Assembly (NCBI GenBank): GCA_018371855.1
Contig: JAHAKD010000003.1
Span: 62,001 to 126,000 of the forward strand
Direction: 5' to 3'
Origin: Clostridium sp.
Lineage (GTDB): Bacteria; Bacillota; Clostridia; TANB77; CAG-508
Length of the DNA stretch: 64,000 bases
Shown one piece after another: positions 38,784-48,040 of this stretch; position 1 is the stretch's first letter; every line of letters begins with the position of its first letter. The notes below the pieces were generated by a model. The model was not told where the DNA came from. It searched no databases and saw only the letters and a program-made list of their open reading frames with translations. Made by a program: the position numbers and the translations under genes.

Positions 38784-40016
38784 ATGGATAGTATTATAAT
38801 GGGGTTAAACATAATGCTTATAGTATTAGTTGTAATAATAATTGGACTAATATTAGCATATTATTTTTTAGTATACAAAAGCAAAGTAAATACAGAAGAA
38901 AGAGATAAAGCAAAGGAAATAAAAACAGCTAATAAAGAATTTAACGGAATACCTAGAGAAACAACAGACAAGATATTAGATTTTGACGAAATTAAAGATG
39001 ATATGATCATAAGAAAAAATGGACAACAATATATCATGGTAATTCAATGTAAAGGTATAAATTACGATTTACTATCTGAAGAAGAAAAAGAATCTGTAGA
39101 AAGAGGTTTCATAGAATTCTTAAATACTATAAGATTTCCAATCCAATTATATGTACAAACAAGAAGTTTAAATTTAAGAAAAACAATAGATGCATATAAA
39201 GAGAAAGTTAATGTAATTGCAGATGAAATAAAGAGCTTACAAAAACAAAGAGCAGAATATTTAAGAACAGGGAATCAAAAACAAGTACAAATGACGGACT
39301 TCGAAATAAGAAGAAAAGAAAATGTTTTAGAATATGGTCAAGACATTTCAAACTATATTGGAAGAATGAGTTTTAACCAAAACGTATTACAACAAAAAAC
39401 ATATGTTGTAGTTTCTTACTTTAAGAGTGAGTTGGGAAATATTGCGAATTACTCAAAAGACGAAATTATAAATATGGTATTTACAGAACTATATACAAGA
39501 GCAGAAACATTAATAAGAAGTTTAGGAAGTGCCCAAGTTTCTGGTAGAATATTAGATTCAGAAGAATTAACAGAATTATTATATATAGCATACAACAGAG
39601 ATGAAGAACAAATATACCAATTAGATAGAGCTTTAGATGCACAATATGATGCACTATATTCTACATCAAAAGATGTATTACAAAAACAAAGAGATAGAAT
39701 AGATAAACAAATAGATGATATGGCTGTTGACTTAGCTTCTGACAGTTTACTAGAGGCAGATAACATATTAAAAGACAGAGAAAAATTAAATAACGAATTA
39801 AGAGAAAGAACAATCGAAATAATAGAAGAATATAAAAATCAATTAAGTCCAGATTTATATAACGAAACAAAGAAGATAATAGAAGAGAAGACTGAACAAG
39901 AAGCAAAAGAAAATAAAAAAGAAGAAATTAAGACTGAGAAAACTGAAGATAAAACAAATCCAACAGAAGCGAAAAAGAAAACAACAAGAGGAAGACCTAA
40001 AAAAGCGGATAAATAA
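38784..40016 (+). CDS. Membrane-anchored stand-alone VirB4 N-terminal-like domain protein
   Basis: 410 residues from ATG 38784, 10 bases after AAGGAGG; an in-frame ATG at 38730 lies inside the previous gene and is unlikely. One N-terminal membrane helix (about 6-28) is followed by a segment (about 65-120) with DDMIIRKNGQQYIMVIQ, KGINYDLLSEEE and FIEFLNTI, closely like the N-terminal domain of VirB4 proteins of PrgI-linked systems. A long coiled coil and a Lys/Arg-rich tail (RGRPKKADK) follow. There is no Walker motif. It lies between PrgI-like and VirB4, so it is probably a structural partner of the ATPase. RGRPKK resembles an AT-hook, but a DNA role is speculative. Confidence 0.72.
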   Translation: MDSIIMGLNIMLIVLVVIIIGLILAYYFLVYKSKVNTEERDKAKEIKTANKEFNGIPRETTDKILDFDEIKDDMIIRKNGQQYIMVIQCKGINYDLLSEEEKESVERGFIEFLNTIRFPIQLYVQTRSLNLRKTIDAYKEKVNVIADEIKSLQKQRAEYLRTGNQKQVQMTDFEIRRKENVLEYGQDISNYIGRMSFNQNVLQQKTYVVVSYFKSELGNIANYSKDEIINMVFTELYTRAETLIRSLGSAQVSGRILDSEELTELLYIAYNRDEEQIYQLDRALDAQYDALYSTSKDVLQKQRDRIDKQIDDMAVDLASDSLLEADNILKDREKLNNELRERTIEIIEEYKNQLSPDLYNETKKIIEEKTEQEAKENKKEEIKTEKTEDKTNPTEAKKKTTRGRPKKADK

Positions 40017-40039
40017 AAAGGATTGGAGGAAAGTTTTAA

Positions 40040-42028
40040 ATGAAAAATAAGAATGTAGAAGAAAAAGAGAATGTTGTAGAAGTACCAAAGGGAGTACTTA
40101 GTAAAAATGCTAAAGGAATAAAAGATTTAATTGCTCCTGCTGGAATAGACTTTTCAAATATAAATCATGTAGAAATCGTTTCTACAAAAACAAGATATGC
40201 AAGAAGTATGATAGTTGCTAATATTCCTAGAATGTGTACATTCCCAGAATTTTTAAGAAGTATGTATACATTTGGAGATGTAAATACATCTGTATTTATT
40301 TCACCAGTAAGTGAAAGTTCATCACAAACAGACCTAAACAGAACAATTAATGAGCTAGAAGCAGAAAGACTTGTTGCTATAGATAGAGGAGATATTAACC
40401 GTGAAAGAATCTTGGCACAAAAAAGAATAGAGGCTGAAGATTTAAGAGATCAGATAGCAAGTGGATTCAACAAGTTATATGAATCTACAATAGTTTGTAC
40501 ACTATTTGCATATAGCTTAGAAGATTTAGACAAAGAAACAGAATTGTTAGCTTCTGAAATGTCAAAAACATTAATAGATGTAAAACCAGCATGGGCAATT
40601 CAAGAAGAAGCTTTTAGAAGTAATTTACCATTTAATGAAAATACAATAAAAAAGGCTCATAATTTTGATAGAAATTCAATGGCAACTGTTTTTCCATTTT
40701 TCTCATCAGAGGTTGGACACGAAAATGGTATTCCAATTGGATTTGATAAGCAAACAGGATTACCAATATTGTTTGATAACTTTAGTTCTACACTTACAAA
40801 CTATAACTTAGTTATATTCGGTAAGTCCGGTGCTGGTAAAGGTGTTACTATAAAAACAATTACAGCAAGATCATCTGTTTTAATGGGAATAGAAAGTTTA
40901 GCACTAGATGCTGAAGGTGAGTATGGTGTTGTTGCAGATGCTTTAGGAGGAGTTAATGTAACTATAAGCCCAAACTCTAATACAATAATTAACTTATTCG
41001 ATATAGAACCAGAAACAGTAAAAGATGAAATAACAGGAAGAGAAAGAGTAGTTTTAAATATAGAAAATAAAGTAGAGGACGTTACACAAGCTTTACTTAC
41101 AATGGCAAGAGGTAGTACAAGAAGTGAAGAAGTAAACGAACTTACAAAACAAATTATTGCAGAATCTGTTGCAGAAGAATATGAATCTAGAGGAATTACA
41201 GATGATATAAATAGTTTGTATGAAGAAAATGATCAAACAAAGAGATTCTCTAAAAACTATATAGGAAGAGTTAAGAAAGAAATGCCAACAATAGGTTCTT
41301 GGTTTAAGAGAATTCTAAGAAAAGGTCAAGAAAATGAAAACCCAGATTATAGATTCCATTACAGCTACTTATCAAAAGTTATGAAACAATATGTAAGAGA
41401 ATACAATGGTCAAATGGCATATTTTGATGGACAATCAACATTCGAATTATTAGATGGAACACCATTTATAAATCTTGATATATCACAACTAGAGGAAAGA
41501 TTTGCAAGACCACTTGCACAACAAATCTTACTTTCTTGGATTTGGGAAAAATATGTTAAGAAAAATAGTGAAGATAAAGAAAAAGCAGCAAAGAAAAGAG
41601 TTCTTATTGATGAAGCTTGGATGTTATTACCATATCCAGAAGCTGTAGATTTCTTAAATACAATGGCAAGACGTGCTAGAAAGAGAAATGTCTCACTAGC
41701 TGTTATGTCACAAAAGTTCCAAGATTTTTACGAGAAACCAGAAGCACAAGCAGTTTTAACATCATCAGATACAAAATTATTTTTAGCACAAGATAAATCG
41801 GAAATTCCTTACATAAAAGAAGTATTCAAGTTAAGTGAAGGTGAAGCTGCATTCTTAACAACTTGTAACAGAGGTGAAGGGTTACTAAAAGTTGGTTCAG
41901 ATACAGCAATAATTTCTATAAGACCAACTAAGAAAGAATTTGAATTCGTAGAAACAAATGTTAACAAAATTAAATTAATACAAGAACAAAAACAAAAAGA
42001 AGAACAAAGAAATAACTCACAATCATAA
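40040..42028 (+). CDS. VirB4-family ATPase with unusual Walker A
   Basis: 662 residues. VirB4/TraC-type ATPase that powers assembly and substrate handling in type IV secretion. Walker A is GKSGAGKG (261-268): Gly268 stands where Ser or Thr normally binds the metal, followed by VTIK. Walker B is LIDEAW (522-527), with the VirB4-typical MSQKFQDFY after it. The N-terminal part (about 30-230) is shorter than the usual VirB4 N-domain, consistent with that domain lying partly in the preceding gene. No membrane helix. GGAGG precedes ATG. Family certain; activity with this Walker A is an open question. Confidence 0.9.
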   Translation: MKNKNVEEKENVVEVPKGVLSKNAKGIKDLIAPAGIDFSNINHVEIVSTKTRYARSMIVANIPRMCTFPEFLRSMYTFGDVNTSVFISPVSESSSQTDLNRTINELEAERLVAIDRGDINRERILAQKRIEAEDLRDQIASGFNKLYESTIVCTLFAYSLEDLDKETELLASEMSKTLIDVKPAWAIQEEAFRSNLPFNENTIKKAHNFDRNSMATVFPFFSSEVGHENGIPIGFDKQTGLPILFDNFSSTLTNYNLVIFGKSGAGKGVTIKTITARSSVLMGIESLALDAEGEYGVVADALGGVNVTISPNSNTIINLFDIEPETVKDEITGRERVVLNIENKVEDVTQALLTMARGSTRSEEVNELTKQIIAESVAEEYESRGITDDINSLYEENDQTKRFSKNYIGRVKKEMPTIGSWFKRILRKGQENENPDYRFHYSYLSKVMKQYVREYNGQMAYFDGQSTFELLDGTPFINLDISQLEERFARPLAQQILLSWIWEKYVKKNSEDKEKAAKKRVLIDEAWMLLPYPEAVDFLNTMARRARKRNVSLAVMSQKFQDFYEKPEAQAVLTSSDTKLFLAQDKSEIPYIKEVFKLSEGEAAFLTTCNRGEGLLKVGSDTAIISIRPTKKEFEFVETNVNKIKLIQEQKQKEEQRNNSQS

Positions 42029-42043
42029 ATAAGAGGGAGAATA

Positions 42044-43225
42044 ATGATTAAAAAAGTAGGTTTAATAATTATAGCTATTGTAACAATATTTAATTTAATA
42101 TTACCATTACAAACAGCCTATGCAGCAGAAACAAAACAAGAAAATGTTAATGAAGTTATGGGAGGTATCTCTAACGAATCTGCGGATAGTCTTATGAACG
42201 ATGGTAAAACAACAGCAAACCCAGAAGGTGGTTCATCTAAACACAAAGTATCACCAGAACCTAGTATGGGTGGTGCTACAGCAAGTGCAGTTGCAAAGCT
42301 AATTAATATTATACCTACTTTAGTTAGTAGTTTACTAAATTCAGTTGTAAATTCACAACAAATTAATGGCTCAGGAACATTGGAATTTACTATACAAGAT
42401 TTGCTAGAAGGAAAATATGATATGTTTAGCATTGACTTTTTCGGAAATGTTAACGAAACAAAAAAAGTAACAGGAATGCTAACTCAAAATATTGTAATTT
42501 GGTATAGTGCAATGCGAAACTTAGCAATTGGAATAACTCTTTTAGTATTAGTATATGTAGGAATAAGAATGGCAATTTCTACAGTTGCAGATGAAAAAGC
42601 CAAGTATCAAAAAATGTTAATAGCTTGGGTAAAGGGCTTTTGCATGATATTTGTACTTATATATATTATTATGATAGCTATAAATATATCTAATGGAATT
42701 GTAGAGTTAGTACCAAAAAGCACAGAAAATCTAGAAAAAACACTAATGTATGGTAATGGTACAATACAGAATCCACAGAAAGATTCAATAGCAGAAAAGA
42801 TGGCTACTTTAAAGGGATGGAATTATGTAGCAATTTGTGTTTTATATTGGATAATAGTATATTACCAACTAAAATTTTTTATATTATATTTTAAAAGGGT
42901 TTTATCGGTTGGCTTTTTAATAATTATATCACCATTAATCTCAATAACATATCCTATAGATAGTATTGGTGATGAAAAAGCACAAGGTTACCAAAGATGG
43001 TTAAAAGAAATACTTATAAATATATTTATTCAGCCATTGCATCTAGTACTTTATTCTTTATTTATAACTTCAGCAGGTGCAATAGCAACAGTAGCACCAT
43101 TACTTGCAGCAATATTCCTTGTAGGTCTATCTAGAGGAGAGAAAATTGTAAAGAATATCTTTGGAATTAGAGGTGCACAATCAATTAGTTCATTAGGTGG
43201 AATTCATTTAATGCATAGAGCATAG
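42044..43225 (+). CDS. VirB6/TrbL-like polytopic membrane protein 1
   Basis: 393 residues. Signal peptide or first helix ending AYAAE, an outer segment, then about five helices. The motif IWYSAMRNLAIG ... YVGIRMAIST (from about residue 151), followed by ADEKAKYQKML..W, recurs in two larger proteins of this locus. The late segment GYQRWLKEILINIFIQPLH also recurs. The form fits the VirB6/TrbL channel component. AGAGGGAG precedes ATG. Confidence 0.78.
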   Translation: MIKKVGLIIIAIVTIFNLILPLQTAYAAETKQENVNEVMGGISNESADSLMNDGKTTANPEGGSSKHKVSPEPSMGGATASAVAKLINIIPTLVSSLLNSVVNSQQINGSGTLEFTIQDLLEGKYDMFSIDFFGNVNETKKVTGMLTQNIVIWYSAMRNLAIGITLLVLVYVGIRMAISTVADEKAKYQKMLIAWVKGFCMIFVLIYIIMIAINISNGIVELVPKSTENLEKTLMYGNGTIQNPQKDSIAEKMATLKGWNYVAICVLYWIIVYYQLKFFILYFKRVLSVGFLIIISPLISITYPIDSIGDEKAQGYQRWLKEILINIFIQPLHLVLYSLFITSAGAIATVAPLLAAIFLVGLSRGEKIVKNIFGIRGAQSISSLGGIHLMHRA

Positions 43226-43236
43226 AAGGTGTTAGT

Positions 43237-44727
43237 ATGAAGAAAAATGTTAAAAAGAAAATGAATAAGAAGAAAAAGAAAATTATAATAATTACTACCG
43301 TAGTTGTACTATTTTTTGTAATACTAATAGTTTTGCTAAAAATTAGCGAGAATAAGCCAATTAACTCTAAAGATGAGGCTAATTCTTTACAAAGTATAGT
43401 AGAATTTTGCGAATGTAAATTTATATCTAGCAGGGAATCAGAAGTAGATGGATATTCATTAGATATTTATTTGGAATTTAAATATGATACATATCAAGAT
43501 GGGGAATCTAAACAACCATATTATGATGTAACCATAGAAGGAATTTGTGAATTCTTAAAATATAATAGTATAAGATTAATTGATGAATCTAGAGGGCTTA
43601 CTATTAGAGTAGATACGAATTCTACTTCAATTACTAAAAAGTATTTTAATGATGTAGAAGAGTCTGAATATTTTAGTAAGCTATTATCACAAATTAATCT
43701 AGAAAATGAGAGTACATTCAAAGAAACAGAATTTGATGTAGCGAGCGAATTACAAACACTTATAAATAATGAATGGAAAACAGAAAATATAAATTTTGGG
43801 CAAAAAACTAGTACATTTAGAAACTATGATATCTATTTTGATAATGGATATAGAATAAGAAATATTAATGGAAAAGTTTTTAATATAGTATTTACAAATA
43901 AATTTCAAAAGGGAGTTATAGACGACATTAAAGTAGGAGATAGCTTCGATAAAATAAAACAATCATTAGGTAATAATTATATAGAGAAAAATGGAATATT
44001 AGAATACATGGGTAAAGATTTATATGTATGTTTTTCTTCTAACGAAATTTCAATATATCCAAGAATTACATATAATTATACTCAATTCGAAAAATTAGTA
44101 GAAAGATATAACGAAGATAAAGATTTTAACTCATTTATGAACAGCCTAACAAGCTTATGGCCAGATTATTCTTTGTACAGATACGATACTAGTTATTGTG
44201 AAATATGGTATCCATTAAAAGGTATAAAGATAGACAACAGTAGAACAAGTATGGAAGGTATACAAGTATATCAAGAATATAGTGGTTCATTTAAAGATGA
44301 ACATAAGGATTACTATCAATTATATTATAAAACAAATGAAAGCTTGATTATAGAACAAGAGAAAAACAGAATACTTTTAGAAACAGATAGGGCAGATGTA
44401 ACAGATGGAAGTTATAAGAGCACAAAGTATGTAATGAAAGCAGATTTTAACGAAGCTAATAAAGCATATAATATTGCATTTTTCTCTATAGATAAAAGTA
44501 ATCCTGATAGTGAGTTAAGTAAAAACATATATGCAAGTAAAACATATTGGTATGATGATGACAATTTAATATATAGCATAGCTCACCAAGGAATATATAT
44601 GTATAATGCAACAACTAGAGAAACAAAAACAATAACAGAGGGAACAGATAACTATGATATAACAAATTTTGATTATGCAAATAAAATACTAACATATGAT
44701 GGAAAAGATGTAAAAATAGAAATATAA
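43237..44727 (+). CDS. Anchored extracytoplasmic protein of unknown function (secretion-like locus)
   Basis: 496 residues. Very basic N-terminus (KKNVKKKMNKKKKK), one membrane helix (about 17-37), then about 455 residues outside the cell with no motif I recognise. The segment IKVGDSFDKIKQSLGNNYIE (about 229-248) resembles short SmpA/BamE-like turns seen in envelope proteins, but the likeness is weak. Its place between two VirB6-like genes, 11 bases after the first, suggests a part of the apparatus on the outer face of the membrane. Confidence 0.75.
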   Translation: MKKNVKKKMNKKKKKIIIITTVVVLFFVILIVLLKISENKPINSKDEANSLQSIVEFCECKFISSRESEVDGYSLDIYLEFKYDTYQDGESKQPYYDVTIEGICEFLKYNSIRLIDESRGLTIRVDTNSTSITKKYFNDVEESEYFSKLLSQINLENESTFKETEFDVASELQTLINNEWKTENINFGQKTSTFRNYDIYFDNGYRIRNINGKVFNIVFTNKFQKGVIDDIKVGDSFDKIKQSLGNNYIEKNGILEYMGKDLYVCFSSNEISIYPRITYNYTQFEKLVERYNEDKDFNSFMNSLTSLWPDYSLYRYDTSYCEIWYPLKGIKIDNSRTSMEGIQVYQEYSGSFKDEHKDYYQLYYKTNESLIIEQEKNRILLETDRADVTDGSYKSTKYVMKADFNEANKAYNIAFFSIDKSNPDSELSKNIYASKTYWYDDDNLIYSIAHQGIYMYNATTRETKTITEGTDNYDITNFDYANKILTYDGKDVKIEI

Positions 44728-44742
44728 AGAAAGGAGAAGATG

Positions 44743-47700
44743 ATGAACAAAATAAAGAAATTCTTTAAAAATATAATAGTTTCATTTTTAATATTTTATA
44801 TAATAATAGCTAATACATCATCTTCTTATGCAAGAAATTTTGATGATGCTGCTAGGGCATTTCTTGCAGAGCAAACAGAGAACTTTATTAATACATACAC
44901 CGGAGATTCTGTATATAGTTTAACAGTATTGCCTGCTAATTTCGTTGGTACTACATTCCATTCATGTTGTACATCTGGTATTGCATATGTGTATAATGCT
45001 TTTTTAGGTTTAAATATATATAATATTGGATTTAGTGACTTGGCGGTTACTAACTTAACATCTTTGCAAAACTCTAACTGGACAGAAGTACCTTTGTCAC
45101 AATCTAGACCAGGAGATATCTTAGTAAGAGATGGACATGCCGAAATGGTTGCAACAGACGGAGGGGCAACACACTTTAACTTTGGTAGTGGTAGAACAAA
45201 TGCAAACATGAATATTCACCCAGGCTCTGATTCATTTACCAAAGTATTTAGCCTTAACGAAAATGTACAAGTTACACCTTCTGGAACAGTACCAAATACT
45301 CCAAATAGTTTGGAGGAAGAAGACAATGCTACAGAAGACCCAGCAGATGAATTTTACTATCAAGGTTTAGCCCAAGGTTCGTTTTCTGGTACAAGTAGTG
45401 TTGGTAATATACTAGCATGGCTATTTAATTTGATTTCTCAACTTGTAGATTATATAGTAGGATTTATGACTATGATAATAAAAGTTGTTATTATAGGTTG
45501 GGCAAATATTTTTGTTAATATAGTTACAGATGCATTAGATGCAATTACAGGTGAAGCAGTAGAAGCTCCAGTACAAGATGATAGTCAAGCAGATAGTAAT
45601 ACTGTAAATACAACAACTGGGGGAGATACAACAGATACACATGAAGCACAATCAATCTTAGATAATGATAATTTATATACACCAACATCAACAGAGCTAC
45701 AACCAGAAGGAGATGACAAATTAACTGTTGATAAGATTATTTTTAACCAAGTACCTTTATTAGATGTTAATGTATTTACAGATACAGCAGCAGGCTATAC
45801 ATTAAAAGAAGATTCATCTTTATTAATTATAAGAGATAGTGTTGCAACATGGTACTATATAATACGTAATGTTACAATAGCAGTAATGTTAGTAATATTA
45901 ATATATGTAGGAATAAGAATGGCAATCTCTACAATAGCTTCAGAAAAAGCGCAATACCAAAGAATGCTAGTAAGTTGGTTAGTAGGATTTCTAATAATTT
46001 TTGTAATACATTATTTTTTATTATTAGTATTGAATATAAATTCCACAATCTTGGGATGGATAACAGGAGCTCAAGATAATTTGGGATATGAAGATAGTAT
46101 TTATGAAACAGTAAGAACAAAAGCATATGAAATTAAATTCTCATCTGGTATGGTTGGAACTATTTTATATATTGTTTTAATTATCTTAATGTTAAAATTT
46201 TTATATATTTATTTAAAGAGATTTTTAGCAGTTTGTATACTTATAGTTATGGCACCAATGATGGGAGCAAGTTATGCAATATCTAAAGTTAGAACAGGAA
46301 AAGCAAAAGCATTTACTCGCTGGATGAAAGATTATACATTACTGGTTTTAATACAAAGTGTACATGCACTTATTTATACATGTTTTGTAACTGTAGTACT
46401 ACAGCTTACAAATGAATCTATAGCTGGAATTGTATTAGCATTAATTGTTATGAACTTTATGCTAAAAGCATCAGACATATTTACAGGAATATTTAGTATG
46501 GTTGGAGACAAAACAGGCGGTTCTAGATCATTAGGAACTATTTTAAACTCTGATCCTAAATCTGAAATATATGAAAAATTATTTGTAGCTAAAGCAATAG
46601 GTAATACGGCAAAAGGATTTGCTGCAGGAGCAGTAGAATTTGGAAAAGATTTAAAATCTTCATTAGCAACAGGAACTGACAGGAAAAAACAAGTACAAGC
46701 ACAAGCTTTAGGAATTGGAAATTTAGGTAAAAAAGCTTTAGGACAAAGTTGGTCAGGAATTAAGAATATAGATGCTGCAACAGGACAATATGTTCCTAAA
46801 GGAAAAGCAGAAAAGCTTGCTATGCTTTCTACAGATTTAATTAATGCCGAAAAACAATCTAAAGATAAGAAGAAAAAAGAAAGAAAGAAATTTTTATCAG
46901 ATTTACAGTCTACGCATAACAATAGAATGACAAATGCATTAAAATTAGTGACAGCATTTCCTTTAATGGGAGTATCTGGATATGCAGGTATCGGTGCTGC
47001 TAATCTTACCACTGCAACAGCTGATAGCATAGCAAATTCTGTAAAGAGAAGAAACTTAAAAAACAAACAAAATGCTAAGAAGTATAAATTTACAGCTCCA
47101 ATTCGAATGGCAGGAACAATAGCAGGAGGACCAGTATTAGCAGGAGCAAAAGGTATAAAAGATTCTGTAAAAGACGGAGTCAAAACTGGTGGAAAAATTC
47201 AAGATTCATACGAAAGCAGAATGTCACAAATTGGTCAAGCAAAAGAAGCTGAATCTAAGATTATTGATTTATATACAAGTGGTAGAAAGTCTAAGGAATC
47301 AGAACTTAAGTCTAGAACTGGAAAAGATGATAAGGTAGTAAAAGCACTAGCCAAGACATCTTTTGACGGATCATACCAAAGAACAGTAGATAATGTTTTT
47401 GAAATATCAGATATGGTAGATGACAAAGTAGAGAGAGAAAAACATTTACAATCATATAAAGATATTCTCGGTGTTGACGAAAAGAGTATTGGAAAAAATA
47501 GCATTGAAGCTGTAAAAGTAAATGTAAAAAACAAAGCTCAGCATAATATTTCAGAAAAATTAAGAGAAAAATACCAAAAAGAAAATAATTATCATTTAGA
47601 TGAAGCAACTGAAGAGAAGATAAAACAAGAAACAGAAGAGAGAGTTGCAAAATTTATGCAGGATTTGGAAAAAGAGATAGATGACAATACAGTTAAAGAT

Positions 47701-48039
47701 GAAAGTTTAGCTAACGATCCAACAGTTATTAAAGGTGATAGATTTGATTATTCAGAGACAATAAATGCAGATACATTAAAATCAACTATTGAAGACATGA
47801 TGAAAAAGCACGATGCAGATAAAAAAGTAGATGACGGAATGGAAGAATTAAGAGATCAAATGCAAAGATTACAAAGAATAGATAGAGAGTATGCATACTC
47901 TGATGCAAACAAAGATAAAACATATTTGTATAGAGCAGGAACAGACATCCGTCAAGCAGATGAAAGTAGAACAAATCTTAAGAATGTATTATCAAGTTTA
48001 ACTTTTAGAAATATAGATATAAATGGGGGAAGGAGATAA
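44743..48039 (+). CDS. VirB6-like protein 2 with N-terminal NlpC/P60-like peptidase domain
   Basis: 1099 or 1098 residues; ATG 44743 is 6 bases from AAGGAG (44731-44736), while ATG 44740 is only 3. Signal peptide ending SYARN. Residues about 35-165 look like a Cys/His peptidase of the NlpC/P60-CHAP group: SCCTSGIAYVYN (Cys75/Cys76) and PGDILVRDGHAEM (His132). Helices near 220-260 follow, then the shared WYYIIRN ... IYVGIRMAIST motif (about 367-390), more helices to about 590, and a long charged cytoplasmic tail (about 600-1098). A wall-cutting domain fused to a channel protein would let the apparatus open peptidoglycan locally; that role is inferred. Confidence 0.8.
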   Translation: MNKIKKFFKNIIVSFLIFYIIIANTSSSYARNFDDAARAFLAEQTENFINTYTGDSVYSLTVLPANFVGTTFHSCCTSGIAYVYNAFLGLNIYNIGFSDLAVTNLTSLQNSNWTEVPLSQSRPGDILVRDGHAEMVATDGGATHFNFGSGRTNANMNIHPGSDSFTKVFSLNENVQVTPSGTVPNTPNSLEEEDNATEDPADEFYYQGLAQGSFSGTSSVGNILAWLFNLISQLVDYIVGFMTMIIKVVIIGWANIFVNIVTDALDAITGEAVEAPVQDDSQADSNTVNTTTGGDTTDTHEAQSILDNDNLYTPTSTELQPEGDDKLTVDKIIFNQVPLLDVNVFTDTAAGYTLKEDSSLLIIRDSVATWYYIIRNVTIAVMLVILIYVGIRMAISTIASEKAQYQRMLVSWLVGFLIIFVIHYFLLLVLNINSTILGWITGAQDNLGYEDSIYETVRTKAYEIKFSSGMVGTILYIVLIILMLKFLYIYLKRFLAVCILIVMAPMMGASYAISKVRTGKAKAFTRWMKDYTLLVLIQSVHALIYTCFVTVVLQLTNESIAGIVLALIVMNFMLKASDIFTGIFSMVGDKTGGSRSLGTILNSDPKSEIYEKLFVAKAIGNTAKGFAAGAVEFGKDLKSSLATGTDRKKQVQAQALGIGNLGKKALGQSWSGIKNIDAATGQYVPKGKAEKLAMLSTDLINAEKQSKDKKKKERKKFLSDLQSTHNNRMTNALKLVTAFPLMGVSGYAGIGAANLTTATADSIANSVKRRNLKNKQNAKKYKFTAPIRMAGTIAGGPVLAGAKGIKDSVKDGVKTGGKIQDSYESRMSQIGQAKEAESKIIDLYTSGRKSKESELKSRTGKDDKVVKALAKTSFDGSYQRTVDNVFEISDMVDDKVEREKHLQSYKDILGVDEKSIGKNSIEAVKVNVKNKAQHNISEKLREKYQKENNYHLDEATEEKIKQETEERVAKFMQDLEKEIDDNTVKDESLANDPTVIKGDRFDYSETINADTLKSTIEDMMKKHDADKKVDDGMEELRDQMQRLQRIDREYAYSDANKDKTYLYRAGTDIRQADESRTNLKNVLSSLTFRNIDINGGRR

Positions 48040-48040
48040 C

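Noticed and set aside
39900..40016. DNA-binding AT-hook as a firm function for the RGRPKK tail
   Set aside because: One short basic motif in a Lys/Glu-rich tail is too little evidence; mentioned only as a possibility.
46374..47183. 269-codon reverse-strand open frame inside the VirB6-like gene 2
   Set aside because: Antisense shadow of a well-supported gene; no ribosome binding site and a composition typical of reversed AT-rich codons.
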